A stretch of DNA of 62,276 nt from contig JAJRXK010000065.1 of assembly GCA_024276305.1 (NCBI GenBank), positions 1 to 62,276 on the forward strand, written 5' to 3'. Each line of letters begins with the position of its first letter. The stretch's first letter is position 1. Origin of the DNA: Candidatus Krumholzibacteriota bacterium (GTDB lineage Bacteria; Krumholzibacteriota; Krumholzibacteriia; JAJRXK01). Of this stretch, positions 1-8,582 are shown piece by piece. The notes under the pieces are model-generated. The model was not told where the DNA came from. It made no database searches and worked only from the letters and a program-made list of their open reading frames with translations. A program made the position numbers and the translations under genes.

Positions 1-411
1 ATCTTGAGTTCCCACCCCGCCATCGGCGGTGAAATCGTCGAGCAGATGAAGTTCTTGAAGGACGCCGCGGATCTCGTCCGCCACCATCACGAGCGTCCCG
101 ACGGCTTGGGCTATCCCGATGGGCTCAAGCGCGAGGAGATTTCGTTGGGATCGCACATTCTGAACATTTGTGACGCCATCGACGCCATGTGCAGCAATCG
201 GCCCTACCGTGCGGCCATGACCCTCGACCAGTGCCTCGAAGAGGTGAAGCGATTCCGAGGAACTCAATTCGAGATCGTGGTGGTCGACGCCTTCGAGGCC
301 ATGGTGATCGACGGCACCTTCCAGATCATCGCCCAGGCCGATGGGACCGCCCAGCGCATTCAGGAGATTCTGAGAGGAACCCCGGTTCCCACCCCCGCTC
401 GGGTCGCCTGA
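1..411 (+). CDS. HD-GYP domain protein, C-terminal part (5' truncated by window)
   Basis: This is the last ~136 residues of an HD-GYP-type phosphohydrolase; the reading frame is open to the first base, so the start lies outside the window. The diagnostic block HHHERPDGLGYP is present, followed by the usual downstream stretch that contains the DAxDAM and RPYR elements. HD-GYP proteins typically hydrolyse cyclic di-GMP to GMP or pGpG, often behind a receiver or sensor domain. That N-terminal part is missing here, so the input signal is unknown. The metal-binding HD pair normally lies upstream of this fragment and cannot be checked. A sigma-70-like promoter for the next gene starts 24 bp after the stop, so this gene probably ends its own transcription unit. 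Confidence 0.85.
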   Translation: MLSSHPAIGGEIVEQMKFLKDAADLVRHHHERPDGLGYPDGLKREEISLGSHILNICDAIDAMCSNRPYRAAMTLDQCLEEVKRFRGTQFEIVVVDAFEAMVIDGTFQIIAQADGTAQRIQEILRGTPVPTPARVA

Positions 412-434
412 ATCGATTCTCGACGGACCCTCCT

Positions 435-463
435 TTGACATCTCTTCTCGGCGTCACTAGACT
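435..463 (+). promoter_or_regulatory. sigma-70-like promoter for purM
   Basis: Perfect -35 TTGACA (435-440), 17-bp spacer, -10 TAGACT (458-463). The expected transcription start is about 470, only three bases before the purM ATG at 473. No Shine-Dalgarno sequence fits between them, so a leaderless or nearly leaderless purM mRNA is inferred. Confidence 0.7.
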
Positions 464-472
464 GCCGCGGTC

Positions 473-1504
473 ATGAAGTACAAAGACAGCGGTGTGGACA
501 TCGATGCGGCTCAAGCCGCTCTGCGGCGGACGCGCGACGCCATTCGCTCCACTTGGGGGGAGCGGGTCGCTTCGGACGTGGGCAACTTCGGCGGTCTGTT
601 CCGGATGCCGGATGGTTCCCATCTGGTGAGTTCGATCGACGGCGTGGGCACCAAGATCAAGGTGGCATTGGCCGCGGGCAGGGTCGGCGGCGTGGGCGCG
701 GACATCGTGCATCACTGCGTCGACGACATCCTGGTCCAAGGGGCGACGCCGCTGTTCTTCCTCGACTATTTCGCGGCGGGAACTCTGCGAGGGGATCACT
801 TCACCTCAGTGGTCGAGCGGATGGCGCAGGCCTGTCGGGAGAATGGATGCGCCCTCATCGGCGGAGAGACCGCTGAGATGCCCGGGGTCTACCACGGCGA
901 GGATTTCGACATCGCCGGGTGTATCGTGGGTCAGGTGGGATCCGACGAACTCATCACCGGAGAGGCCATCCGCGAGGGGATGGAGCTGTGGGGATGGGCC
1001 TCCACGGGGCTGCACACGAATGGATTCAGCCTGGCCCGGCGGGTCCTCTTGGAGGGAGATGACCCCTTGGCCTTGGATCGCGATCCCGGGCCCCTGGGGC
1101 AGAGCCTGGCGGAGGCCCTGCTGGCGGTTCACCGCTCGTATCTGAAACCAGTGCAGCAGCTTCGGGCTCAGTGCCGAATCGCGGGGCTCTGTCACATCAC
1201 CGGCGGGGGGTTCTACGACAACATCCCTCGGGTGCTGCCGGAGGATCTCGCGGTCGAGATCGATGCGGCCTCCTGGCCGGTCTTGCCCATTTTCACCGTC
1301 CTGCAGGAACGTGGGGGCATCGAGGTGGAAGAGATGCGGCGGGTCTTCAACTTGGGCATCGGAATGATCGCGGTGATCGACGGCCTCGACTCGTCTCGGT
1401 TGGCGGAGCTGGACGATCCCCCGCTCCGCATCGGGCGGGTCGTTGCCCAGCGCGGAGACCTCCGGGTGCGTTTTCTGAACTCCCATCCCGGACTCACGGA
1501 CTGA
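473..1504 (+). CDS. purM: phosphoribosylformylglycinamidine cyclo-ligase (AIR synthetase)
   Basis: PurM catalyses the ATP-dependent closure of FGAM to aminoimidazole ribonucleotide, the fifth step of de novo purine synthesis, in the cytosol. The 343-residue length is normal. Family landmarks are in order: N-terminal KYKDSGVDID, the SSIDGVGTKIKVA segment, the HHCVDDILVQGATPLFFLDY block, the GGETAEMPGVY ATP-binding loop and HITGGGFYDNIPR near residue 245. The ATG at 473 gives the conserved N-terminus exactly. It has no ribosome binding site and sits ten bases after a good -10 box, which fits leaderless translation. purN lies 5.3 kb downstream on the same strand, separated by unrelated genes, so the purine genes are only loosely grouped. 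Confidence 0.97.
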   Translation: MKYKDSGVDIDAAQAALRRTRDAIRSTWGERVASDVGNFGGLFRMPDGSHLVSSIDGVGTKIKVALAAGRVGGVGADIVHHCVDDILVQGATPLFFLDYFAAGTLRGDHFTSVVERMAQACRENGCALIGGETAEMPGVYHGEDFDIAGCIVGQVGSDELITGEAIREGMELWGWASTGLHTNGFSLARRVLLEGDDPLALDRDPGPLGQSLAEALLAVHRSYLKPVQQLRAQCRIAGLCHITGGGFYDNIPRVLPEDLAVEIDAASWPVLPIFTVLQERGGIEVEEMRRVFNLGIGMIAVIDGLDSSRLAELDDPPLRIGRVVAQRGDLRVRFLNSHPGLTD

Positions 1505-1522
1505 GACGGGCTTCTCCCCGAA

Positions 1523-1555
1523 TGTCCGGACTTCCGGGTTCTGTCCGGATTTCCG
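1523..1555 (+). repeat. tandem 14-bp direct repeat upstream of the regulator gene
   Basis: TGTCCGGACTTCCG (1523-1536) and TGTCCGGATTTCCG (1542-1555) differ at one base and start 19 bp apart. They lie between the purM stop and the next gene. Two similar sites in phase this close could be an operator, possibly for the adjacent regulator. A partial third copy, GATCCGGAAT, follows near 1590. Function is inferred from position only. Confidence 0.45.
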
Positions 1556-1660
1556 AACAAGAACTGTCCTGCCGTTGGCGGGGTTCTGATCCGGAATCGC
1601 GTTGTCAGGCAAGGAGTTGGGACGTTTCCCGGTCTTCGGCATCTGCTTTGCGAAGGTTGG

Positions 1661-3058
1661 GTGTCTCGCTTCCGGACCGGGCTCATGACCAGACCGTCCC
1701 TGCAGCTGAATGCCGTGGAGCCAGAGGTGCTCCAGAGACGCCTCGACCATCTGAGACAGGCCTTGGGAGCCCGTCGTCTGGGCCTGGCCCGTCGCCTCTC
1801 GGCCGCCAGGGCCGGGATCGGCCCCTTCGAAGTGCTGGCGGTGGCACGGGGACCGCAGGATTCCGATCGCGAACCGGGGGTTCCGCCAGAGGCGATCGGG
1901 CACCTTCTCCGCCACGGGTCCGACCTGGACTGGCGGCGCGACCCCCGATCCACGGCCCGGGCCGATGTGCTGAGGACATGGGAGGCCGAGCGGATCGCGG
2001 GATGGGCTCTTCCTGCCGATCGCAGACCCAGTATCTACGCGGTGGCGATCTGGGGCAGAGGTCCCGCGCCCGGATCTCGGAGGGAGGAAACCGCTCGTCT
2101 GGGACTCGAGGCCTTGGCCAGAGCTCTGGCTCCTCCGGACTGGCTCCCACTGGCGGACTTGTCCCGGGATTCCGACCTGGCGGGGCACCATCCTTTGGCC
2201 TTGGTGGGAGAGAGCCCTCTGGCCGGGAAGCTGCGTCAGAGCTATGAGCGTCTACGCCACACCCCCGGTCCACTGCTGTTGACGGGGGCGATGGAACGAG
2301 GACTCGAAGCTCTGGCCGAGGGCCTTGGCGAGATCGGAGGCCCGAGTCGGCGGCTTTCGGTGGAGGAGCTCCTGGATCCTTCCTTCGATGCCGGATCGGA
2401 GGGCTGGATCTGTCACCAGGTGGCCGATCTCGATGCGGTCCAGCAGGCCGCGTTGCTGAAGGTGGTCGAGTCCGCCGTCGAAGCGGGAACGCGGGGGATC
2501 TTCATGGCGACGGAGGAACTGCGTGCGCGAGTTCGGGCGGGCAGCTTTCGCCCGGACCTGTACTGGGTCATCGGATCGCGGCAGTTGAAGGTGCCGCCGC
2601 TGCGTCTGCGGACGGCGGACGTCCCGGCGATCGCCTGCGAGGTCTGGCGTCGGCATACCCGGAGGGAAGTCGATGCTCCGGCCAAGGTGGCCAAGCTGCT
2701 CCGGGCCTTGGCGTGGCCGGGAGATCTGGCCCAGCTCGAGGCCGAGATCCGGCGTCTGGCGTGCGAGCATCCGAGAGCCCGAGCTCTGCGCCCCACTTGG
2801 TTCCGCAGACAACCCCAGCTGCCCTTCGAAGACTCGATGGCGGTGCCACCCGACTTGGTCCCCCTGGACGAGGCGGTGGCACAGCTCGAGCGACGGCTCT
2901 TGGTCCAGGCCCTCCGAGTTGCCGATGGCAACAAGACCGAGGCGGCGCGCCGTCTGCACCTGAGTCGGCAGGGACTCTACCGCAAGCTGCGCCTCCACGG
3001 ACTCTGGTCGCGGGCGGGGGAGTCGCAAGGAGAGAAGGATCCCATCGAGCCGGGCTAG
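1661..3058 (+). CDS. degenerate NtrC/sigma-54-activator-like regulator with Fis-type HTH
   Basis: This 465-residue protein has the layout of a bacterial enhancer-binding protein: a poorly conserved sensory-like region (~20-165), an AAA+-like region (~176-370) and a C-terminal Fis-type helix-turn-helix (~403-447, with GNKTEAARRLHLSRQGLYRK). The ATPase parts are broken. The Walker A position reads TGAMERGLEAL instead of GESGTGKE, the Walker B position reads GWICHQVADL with no acidic pair, and no GAFTGA loop is present. Retained remnants include DLYWVIGSRQLKVPPLRLR and WPGDLAQLEAEIRRL. It therefore probably binds DNA but cannot hydrolyse ATP or open sigma-54 complexes. The start is uncertain: GTG 1661 has a weak AAGG four bases upstream, and ATG 1685 is the alternative. 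It sits between purM and lnt, so its target is not evident. Confidence 0.75.
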   Translation: MSRFRTGLMTRPSLQLNAVEPEVLQRRLDHLRQALGARRLGLARRLSAARAGIGPFEVLAVARGPQDSDREPGVPPEAIGHLLRHGSDLDWRRDPRSTARADVLRTWEAERIAGWALPADRRPSIYAVAIWGRGPAPGSRREETARLGLEALARALAPPDWLPLADLSRDSDLAGHHPLALVGESPLAGKLRQSYERLRHTPGPLLLTGAMERGLEALAEGLGEIGGPSRRLSVEELLDPSFDAGSEGWICHQVADLDAVQQAALLKVVESAVEAGTRGIFMATEELRARVRAGSFRPDLYWVIGSRQLKVPPLRLRTADVPAIACEVWRRHTRREVDAPAKVAKLLRALAWPGDLAQLEAEIRRLACEHPRARALRPTWFRRQPQLPFEDSMAVPPDLVPLDEAVAQLERRLLVQALRVADGNKTEAARRLHLSRQGLYRKLRLHGLWSRAGESQGEKDPIEPG

Positions 3059-3069
3059 TGTGGAACTGG

Positions 3070-3097
3070 TTGCCGACCAACGGTCCGCGAGTAAGAT
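3070..3097 (+). promoter_or_regulatory. sigma-70-like promoter for lnt
   Basis: -35 TTGCCG (3070-3075), 16-bp spacer, -10 TAAGAT (3092-3097). The predicted transcription start (about 3104) coincides with the A of the lnt ATG, another candidate leaderless start. A GGGA three bases before the ATG is the only ribosome-binding-like element. Confidence 0.5.
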
Positions 3098-3103
3098 GGG
3101 ACG

Positions 3104-4696
3104 ATGCGTGTCCCTTCCTTCATCCGCTCCGACGAGTTCCGCGTCGCCGCTTCCAGCGGTCTGCTTCTGGCCCTGGCGGCGCCTCCGTCGCCCTTGGGCT
3201 TCGTCGCCTACTTTGCCTTGGTGCCACTCCTGCTCTTTCTCTTCTCGCCCGCGCGGTGGAGGGAACGGGCTCCCATCCGCTTGCGGACGTTGATTCTGAC
3301 CTTCGGATTGGTGCGGCACCTCCTCGAACTCCATTGGCTCTTGCTCTTGGGGGATGCATCTCCTCTGACCTTCCGCTGGGCCCTCCCTGCGATGCTCCTG
3401 CTTCTGGGCTTCTACGCCACCGCCCCCGATGCCCTGGTGATCTGGGCCGCGGTGCGCATTCGTCGCCGATGGGGAGCGCAGGCCATCTGGTGGATGCCTC
3501 TCCTCTGGGTGATGGGGGAGTGGGTGCGGGGTGCGGGAGAGATGGGCTTCCCTTGGCTGGGATTGAGCGCGACCCAAGTTCACTATCTTCCGATCCTGCA
3601 GATCGCCGGGGTCCTGGGAGAGTTGGGTGTGAGCTTGGTGGTGGTGTGGGTGAATGTCTTCCTGGCCCTGGGGATCATGGCGTTCCGTGGAGACTTCCCG
3701 ACCCTGGGCCGGGCGGTGCTGAATCGCTGGTGGGGTCCGGTGGCGTTGTTGGTGGTGCTGGGCACCACCCTAGCCTACGGGCTGCGTACCATGGGAGAGC
3801 TGGAGGACTTTGCAGAGCAGAACAGTTCTCTGCGAGTCGGCCTGGTGCAGGCGAACGTGGATCTTCGCGACAAGTGGAACATCGCCAAACGAGATTCCAC
3901 GTTCATCCCCTACACCGAGATGACTCGGTCCGTGGCGGAGCGAGGGGCGCGCTTGGTGGTGTGGGCCGAGACGGCCCTGCCCATGGACCTGCCCCGGCAA
4001 CCGGCCTATCTCGCGCGAGTCCGAGACTTGGTGCGCGAGACGGGAGTGGGCCTCTATGCGGGTTTCGTAGAGCGTCAAGTCGGTTCGCTGGGGCGTCTCG
4101 ATGCCTACAACAGTTCGTTCTTCATGGGCGAGGATGGCGTGATCCGAGCGCGTTACCAGAAGATGCACTTGCTCCCCTTCGGGGAGAAGATTCCCTTCCA
4201 GGGAGTCTTTCCCTGGTTGGGGAAGGTGGACTTCGGGCAGGCCGAATGGACTCCGGGGCGAGAGCACACGGTCTTCGAGATCGACGGTCATCGATTCGCC
4301 GCACTCATCTGTTTCGAGTCGATCTTCTCGAAAATGGGGCGACGCCCGGTTCGGGCCGGTGCGGGGATGCTGGTGAACATCACCAACGATGGTTGGTTCG
4401 GTCGTACGGCCTTGCCCTATCAGCATGCCTGGCAATCCGTGCTGCGGGCGGCGGAGAATCGGGTTCCTCTGCTGAGGGTGGCCAACAACGGGATCAGCTT
4501 CGTGGTCGACCCGACGGGCCGAGTGGTGCAACGGACCGAGCTCTTCGAGCGGGACACCATCGTGGCCGACGTCACACCCAACCCCGGAGGATCGTTCTAT
4601 ACCCGGCACGGCAACACCTCGCTCTTTCTCCTGTTGTTCGCGGGGTCCTGCTTTCTCCTGATGGTCGGTTGGGTCTCTCGCCGACAGATTCCCTGA
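3104..4696 (+). CDS. lnt: apolipoprotein N-acyltransferase
   Basis: Lnt transfers the third acyl chain from phospholipid to the N-terminal cysteine of lipoproteins in the inner membrane, the last step of Gram-negative lipoprotein maturation. The protein has several membrane segments in residues 14-225, then a periplasmic nitrilase-fold domain. The catalytic Glu-Lys-Cys triad is visible: E289 in VVWAETALP, K353 in YQKMHLLPFGEK and C403 in ALICFES. The conserved NITNDGWFG block follows, and a final membrane helix lies near 505-522. Length (530) is typical. The next gene, 30 bp downstream, encodes a predicted lipoprotein. Several other predicted lipoproteins in this window are possible substrates. 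Confidence 0.95.
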   Translation: MRVPSFIRSDEFRVAASSGLLLALAAPPSPLGFVAYFALVPLLLFLFSPARWRERAPIRLRTLILTFGLVRHLLELHWLLLLGDASPLTFRWALPAMLLLLGFYATAPDALVIWAAVRIRRRWGAQAIWWMPLLWVMGEWVRGAGEMGFPWLGLSATQVHYLPILQIAGVLGELGVSLVVVWVNVFLALGIMAFRGDFPTLGRAVLNRWWGPVALLVVLGTTLAYGLRTMGELEDFAEQNSSLRVGLVQANVDLRDKWNIAKRDSTFIPYTEMTRSVAERGARLVVWAETALPMDLPRQPAYLARVRDLVRETGVGLYAGFVERQVGSLGRLDAYNSSFFMGEDGVIRARYQKMHLLPFGEKIPFQGVFPWLGKVDFGQAEWTPGREHTVFEIDGHRFAALICFESIFSKMGRRPVRAGAGMLVNITNDGWFGRTALPYQHAWQSVLRAAENRVPLLRVANNGISFVVDPTGRVVQRTELFERDTIVADVTPNPGGSFYTRHGNTSLFLLLFAGSCFLLMVGWVSRRQIP

Positions 4697-4726
4697 GCCA
4701 CGGACACCGAAGGCGAGGCCGCATCC

Positions 4727-6847
4727 ATGGGACGCAACGGAAGTTCTGCGAAGCCGGGGGCCGGGGTCTTGGTGGTGGGAGCGTGCCTTGCGGTGGGCGC
4801 GGCGGGCTGCAGCGAGAACTTCGGGCCCCCGCCTCCCGATGCCAATCGTCGGTTGGCGGTGGCGGAGGAAAGTTTTGCGGGACCGGTGCCTTCGCGGACT
4901 CTGCTCACCCTGAGCGGTGCCGGGGGGCGGTGGCTGGTGGGGACCGACGCGGGACTCTACCGGGTGGAAGCACCGTGGACCGCGCCGCGATTCTTCCCCG
5001 AACACGGCGGATTCACGGATCTCACCGGTCGGACCGGCATCTCTTCGGTCAGCGCGGTCGCGATCGGCGAGCAGGGGGAACTGATCCTGTTCCGCGCCCG
5101 TTTCGGGGCCACCGACTACCTGAGCTTCAGCGACGATGGAGGGCAGAACTACACCGCTCTCCCCCTGCCTGTTCCGTCTTCGCAGCGGGCCGATCGTCTC
5201 TACGCCTGGGCGGCCTCCGCTCGGAGCGGAGAGGGCCGCATTGCCGTTGCCCAAGGCGCCTCGCTCTTCTGGCGGAGCTCCTCCGGCTCCCAGTGGGAGG
5301 CGGTGGGGTTCTCGGTCGGCCCGTCATGGAGTCCGGTCGGCTTCGGCGCGGCGTGGCAGGACCGCAACGGCCTCCTCTGGTTGAGTGTCCAGAGCGCGTC
5401 GGGTTGGGCGATCTTCCGCAGCGAAGATGGAGGCAGAAACTTCGACGACACCGGGTTGCGGCCGTCGCAGGCGGTGCTCGCGGTGGCCACCGAGGGGAGC
5501 ACCGTTCACTGGGTCACGGCGTCGGAGTGGGTCGGTGGGAGCGAAGAGCGCCGGTGGCCGGGGCACGAGATTCGGGCGGCGCGGCTGAGAGTGGACGAAG
5601 CCGGCCTGAGTTACGCCATCTTGGCTCTGGAGACCTCGAGCGGGAGCTACCGCCTGGCGGTGGGGAAAGGGCTTCCCGCCCGTCTCGAGGGCTTGGACCT
5701 GGACTTCGCTCCGGTGATCGAGTCCCTGCACCTCGACCTCGAGGGGGTGGGGTTGGGAGCGGCGGAGGGCACTCTCCACCGCTTCGCCTTCGCAGGGGGG
5801 GACTCTCCCTTTGCCTTCGGGGGGGGAGACCTCGACTGGGGGGCGATTGCCGTGTCGGCGGATCTCTCCGAGATCTTCTTGGCCCAGGCTCGCAGTGGCG
5901 CGGTCTATCGCGGCGTGGCGGAGGATCCGGCGGCTATGCAGTCCCTCGGATCCCCTCTCTTCCAATCCCAACCTCGGGCTCTCCACGTCGAAGCCGGGAG
6001 GGCTCCCGGGGTCTACGCGGGGAGTTTCGGCGTTCACTACCTGCCCGCGGGATCCGTGGTGTGGCAGGGACGGGATGGGGGGCAGTTCAGCTACTTGTTG
6101 GAGAATTTCAGCGGTCCGGTCAAGCCCCAGGTGATCGATCAGGCGCCGGAGGGAACCCTCTGGTTGGGGGCCATCCAGGGAGATGGCCCCTACCGGAGCG
6201 CCAATGCGGGCCAGTTCTGGACCCCGGTCCACGGCGGATTGGGCGCTCCGGGCTCGCGCCCCGGAGAAGATGGTCTCCCGAGGGCTCCCCAGGTGAACGC
6301 CTTCGCCTTCGCCCCCGAACTCGACGGCAGCCGAGCGACGTGGATGGCGACCTTCCGAGGAGGGGTGTGGCGATTGGCGGATGGAGCGACGCCCTTCTGG
6401 GAACCGGTGAATCGCGGGCTGGTGGACAACGCCGGGGCGGTGGTGGACAGCTGTTGCTTCGACACCGACTCGCGGGCGGTCGACGTACGCGATCTCGTGG
6501 TTCTCGCGGACGGAAGTCTCTTGGCGGCGACGGGTTTCGGGGCCTACCGACTCGGTCCGTCGAGGAGCCGATGGGAGTCCTCCAGCCTGGGGTTGGCCAA
6601 TTCCGACCTGCGTGCACTCGCGGTGGATCCGCAGAATCCCCAACGGGTGGTCGGAGTGGCGCGGGGTTCGGCCGGGAACGATACCTGGTTGGTGTTCTCC
6701 CAGGACTCCGGACAGAGTTGGATTTCCGTGGCGAGCTCTCTGGTCGCGAAACACGGGGTGGATGTCGTATGGTCTCGGCCCGACCGCAACGAGGTCGTGG
6801 CGATTCTCGAGACCCAGGGAGCTTGGCGGGTGGTGTTGATCCCTTGA
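4727..6847 (+). CDS. predicted lipoprotein with BNR/Asp-box beta-propeller repeats
   Basis: A 706-residue secreted protein of unknown role. The N-terminus has a hydrophobic stretch ending in a lipobox-like GAAGC (Cys28), predicting lipidation. Asp-box motifs typical of sialidase-like or sortilin-like beta-propellers recur: SDDGGQNY (~residue 134), SEDGGRNF (~230), a decayed SANAGQFW (~489) and SQDSGQSW (~656). Between them run glycine- and tryptophan-rich blade-like strands. No sialidase catalytic residues were recognised, so it is more likely a binding or structural propeller than a glycosidase. It starts 30 bp after lnt and its stop overlaps the purN start, so it is probably co-transcribed with both. 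Confidence 0.7.
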   Translation: MGRNGSSAKPGAGVLVVGACLAVGAAGCSENFGPPPPDANRRLAVAEESFAGPVPSRTLLTLSGAGGRWLVGTDAGLYRVEAPWTAPRFFPEHGGFTDLTGRTGISSVSAVAIGEQGELILFRARFGATDYLSFSDDGGQNYTALPLPVPSSQRADRLYAWAASARSGEGRIAVAQGASLFWRSSSGSQWEAVGFSVGPSWSPVGFGAAWQDRNGLLWLSVQSASGWAIFRSEDGGRNFDDTGLRPSQAVLAVATEGSTVHWVTASEWVGGSEERRWPGHEIRAARLRVDEAGLSYAILALETSSGSYRLAVGKGLPARLEGLDLDFAPVIESLHLDLEGVGLGAAEGTLHRFAFAGGDSPFAFGGGDLDWGAIAVSADLSEIFLAQARSGAVYRGVAEDPAAMQSLGSPLFQSQPRALHVEAGRAPGVYAGSFGVHYLPAGSVVWQGRDGGQFSYLLENFSGPVKPQVIDQAPEGTLWLGAIQGDGPYRSANAGQFWTPVHGGLGAPGSRPGEDGLPRAPQVNAFAFAPELDGSRATWMATFRGGVWRLADGATPFWEPVNRGLVDNAGAVVDSCCFDTDSRAVDVRDLVVLADGSLLAATGFGAYRLGPSRSRWESSSLGLANSDLRALAVDPQNPQRVVGVARGSAGNDTWLVFSQDSGQSWISVASSLVAKHGVDVVWSRPDRNEVVAILETQGAWRVVLIP

Positions 6848-7491
6848 CCGAAGATGGAGCTTCTCCGCTCAGGGTGGCAGTCCTTCTCAGCGGAGGCGGC
6901 CGCACTCTCGACAATCTTCTGCAGTGGCAGGCCCGGGGAGAGCTGCCGATCGAGATCCCGTGTGTGGCGGCCAATCGCAGCGGAGCGCGGGGCCTCAGCA
7001 TCGCGCAGGAGTGGGGAATCCCAGCTCGGAGTTTCCGACTCTCCGACCACGGAGATCGCGCGACCCGCGATGCAGCTCTGTGGTCCTGGATTCGGTCCTA
7101 TCGAATCGAGCTAGTGATCCTCGCGGGCTACTTGGCCCTCCTCGATCTCGAGCCCGGAGAAGGAATTCCGGTCCTGAACATTCATCCCTCGTTGCTGCCG
7201 CGTCACGGAGGTCAGGGATACTACGGTCGACGGGTCCACGAAGCGGTGCTGAGCGCGGGGGACTCGGTGAGTGGTTGCACCGTTCATCTCGTCGACGAAG
7301 TCTTCGACCGCGGCCGTATCCTGGGCCAGAAGGAAGTCCCGGTCCTGGCGGATGACGACGTGGACCGCCTGGCTCACCGTGTTTTCGAAGCCGAGCGTCA
7401 GCTCTATCCAGAGGTGCTGCGGGCAGTGGCGGCGGGGGAGATCGATCTGTGGCCGCAAGGGGGAGGAAATCGAACGCCGGAGCGACGATGA
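6844..7491 (+). CDS. purN: phosphoribosylglycinamide formyltransferase
   Basis: PurN transfers the formyl group of 10-formyl-tetrahydrofolate to GAR in step three of purine synthesis. Key elements are present: the N-terminal VAVLLSGGGRTLDNLL, ILAGYLALLD, the NIHPSLLPRHGG segment that carries the catalytic Asn and His, and VDEVFDRGRI with the catalytic Asp. Length (215) is typical. The frame opens with TTG 6844, whose last bases overlap the TGA of the upstream lipoprotein gene (TTGA). The alternative is GTG 6874, which would start directly at the first beta strand. The TTGA option matches two other junctions in this window but lacks a strong ribosome binding site. The family call is secure; the start is not. 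Confidence 0.92.
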   Translation: MTEDGASPLRVAVLLSGGGRTLDNLLQWQARGELPIEIPCVAANRSGARGLSIAQEWGIPARSFRLSDHGDRATRDAALWSWIRSYRIELVILAGYLALLDLEPGEGIPVLNIHPSLLPRHGGQGYYGRRVHEAVLSAGDSVSGCTVHLVDEVFDRGRILGQKEVPVLADDDVDRLAHRVFEAERQLYPEVLRAVAAGEIDLWPQGGGNRTPERR

Positions 7492-7797
7492 GACAACCGA
7501 CCGGTCTGCTCGCCACGAGATCTTGGGGGGGACGACTCGGTGACCAGCACGGCTTCAAGGTCGGGAGACTCACGCGCTCCGACGTTACGCTCGGCCCGAT
7601 TGCAACCGGTGTGCCCGGGTCTCCAGCTTCCACCCTTCCGAGGGTCCCAGTGGTGGTGGGGGGAGAGTTCGGACCGTCATACGATGCAATGAGGAAGTTT
7701 GGGGAAGGAGGCGCCAGATTCCTCGGTGGAAGAGGGTGTTCTCCAAGGCCGAAGAACGCTTCGGGCCGACAGCGACTCTGACCGAGGGAGATTCGAA
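7492..7797. other. 306-bp intergenic region before the pterin operon
   Basis: No gene is supported here. It contains a small hairpin, ACCCT-TCCG-AGGGT (7632-7645), with no T-run, so it is at best a weak purN terminator. The promoter for the downstream operon should lie here. The best -10-like word is TACGAT (7680-7685), but the matching -35 position (TGGGGG) is poor. An AG-rich ribosome binding site (GAGGGAG, 7784-7790) closes the region. Confidence 0.4.
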
Positions 7798-8523
7798 ATG
7801 CACGATCGAGTTGCATTGATCACGGGTGGGGGCACGGGGATCGGTGCGGCCACTGCTCGGCACTTGGCCGCAGATGGGGTGGCGGTGGTCTTGGTGGGTC
7901 GTCGATCGGTGCCCCTGGAGGAGCTGACCGAGGAAGTGGAGTCCACCGGAGGTCGTGCGGTGGCCTTCGTGGGGGACCTGAGCCAGGAGGGGACCGCGGC
8001 TGCGGCGGTGGCAGCTGCGGTGGAACGCTTCGGCCGCCTGGACCACCTGGTCAACAACGCAGCCCACTACGCCCCCGAGGACTTCCTGAGTGAGGACGAA
8101 GAGGGCCTGCGTCGTCACTTCGAGGTGAATGTCTTCGCTCCGGCGGCCCTGGCGCGCGCGGCGCACCCGCATCTGCGCCGCTCTTCGGGGGTCGTCGTGA
8201 ACGTCCTCAGCACCCTGGCCCACCGTCCGGCCCCGGGGGTGAGTTCCTATGCGGCGTCGAAGGCCGCCCTTCTGTCGTTGACGCGATCGTGGGCCTTGGA
8301 GTGGGCGGCAGAGGGAATCCGTTCGGTCGCGGTGGCCCCAGGAGTGGTGGAGACCCCCCTCCACCGCGCGGATCAGCTTCAGGCCATGGCCCCTCTGCAC
8401 CCCCTCGGAAGAGTCGGTCGACCGGAGGAAATCGCCGAAGTCATCGGATTCCTGGTCTCCAAAGCATCGGCGTGGACCACCGGTGCGGTCTGGGATGTGG
8501 ATGGCGGGATTCACCTCTGCTGA
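7798..8523 (+). CDS. short-chain dehydrogenase/reductase of the pterin gene cluster
   Basis: A 241-residue classical SDR oxidoreductase. The Rossmann motif TGGGTGIG is at residues ~10-17, NNAA follows the fourth strand, the catalytic Ser is in NVLSTLAH, and the YAASK catalytic pair follows. The C-terminus ends in the typical DVDGGIHLC. The ATG at 7798 is preceded by a good GAGGGAG site. SDR substrates cannot be read from these motifs. The gene stands 59 bp upstream of two 6-pyruvoyl-tetrahydropterin-synthase-like genes and folE, so an attractive role is reduction of a pterin intermediate, as in sepiapterin reductase, FolM or pteridine reductase. A generic FabG-like enzyme remains possible. 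Confidence 0.85.
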   Translation: MHDRVALITGGGTGIGAATARHLAADGVAVVLVGRRSVPLEELTEEVESTGGRAVAFVGDLSQEGTAAAAVAAAVERFGRLDHLVNNAAHYAPEDFLSEDEEGLRRHFEVNVFAPAALARAAHPHLRRSSGVVVNVLSTLAHRPAPGVSSYAASKAALLSLTRSWALEWAAEGIRSVAVAPGVVETPLHRADQLQAMAPLHPLGRVGRPEEIAEVIGFLVSKASAWTTGAVWDVDGGIHLC

Positions 8524-8582
8524 TCCGGGCCCGGCTGGCTTCTCCGCCGCGGTGATGATACTCTGTCTCTCCCCCGGGATTC

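Noticed and set aside
1842-1857. TGGCACG-GGGA-CCGC as a sigma-54 promoter
   Set aside because: The GG/GC spacing is right, but the -12 element lacks TT and the site lies inside the regulator coding region with no gene start nearby.
806-2191. A 461-codon minus-strand open frame opposite purM and the regulator
   Set aside because: Antisense shadow: Gln/Pro/Gly-rich, no motifs, no ribosome binding site, and it covers clearly coding plus-strand sequence.
2713-7491. A 1592-codon open frame across the regulator, lnt and lipoprotein genes
   Set aside because: Only its last ~215 codons (from 6844) encode a recognisable protein, purN. The rest is an alternative-frame shadow of GC-rich genes with low-complexity Gly/Arg/Pro composition.
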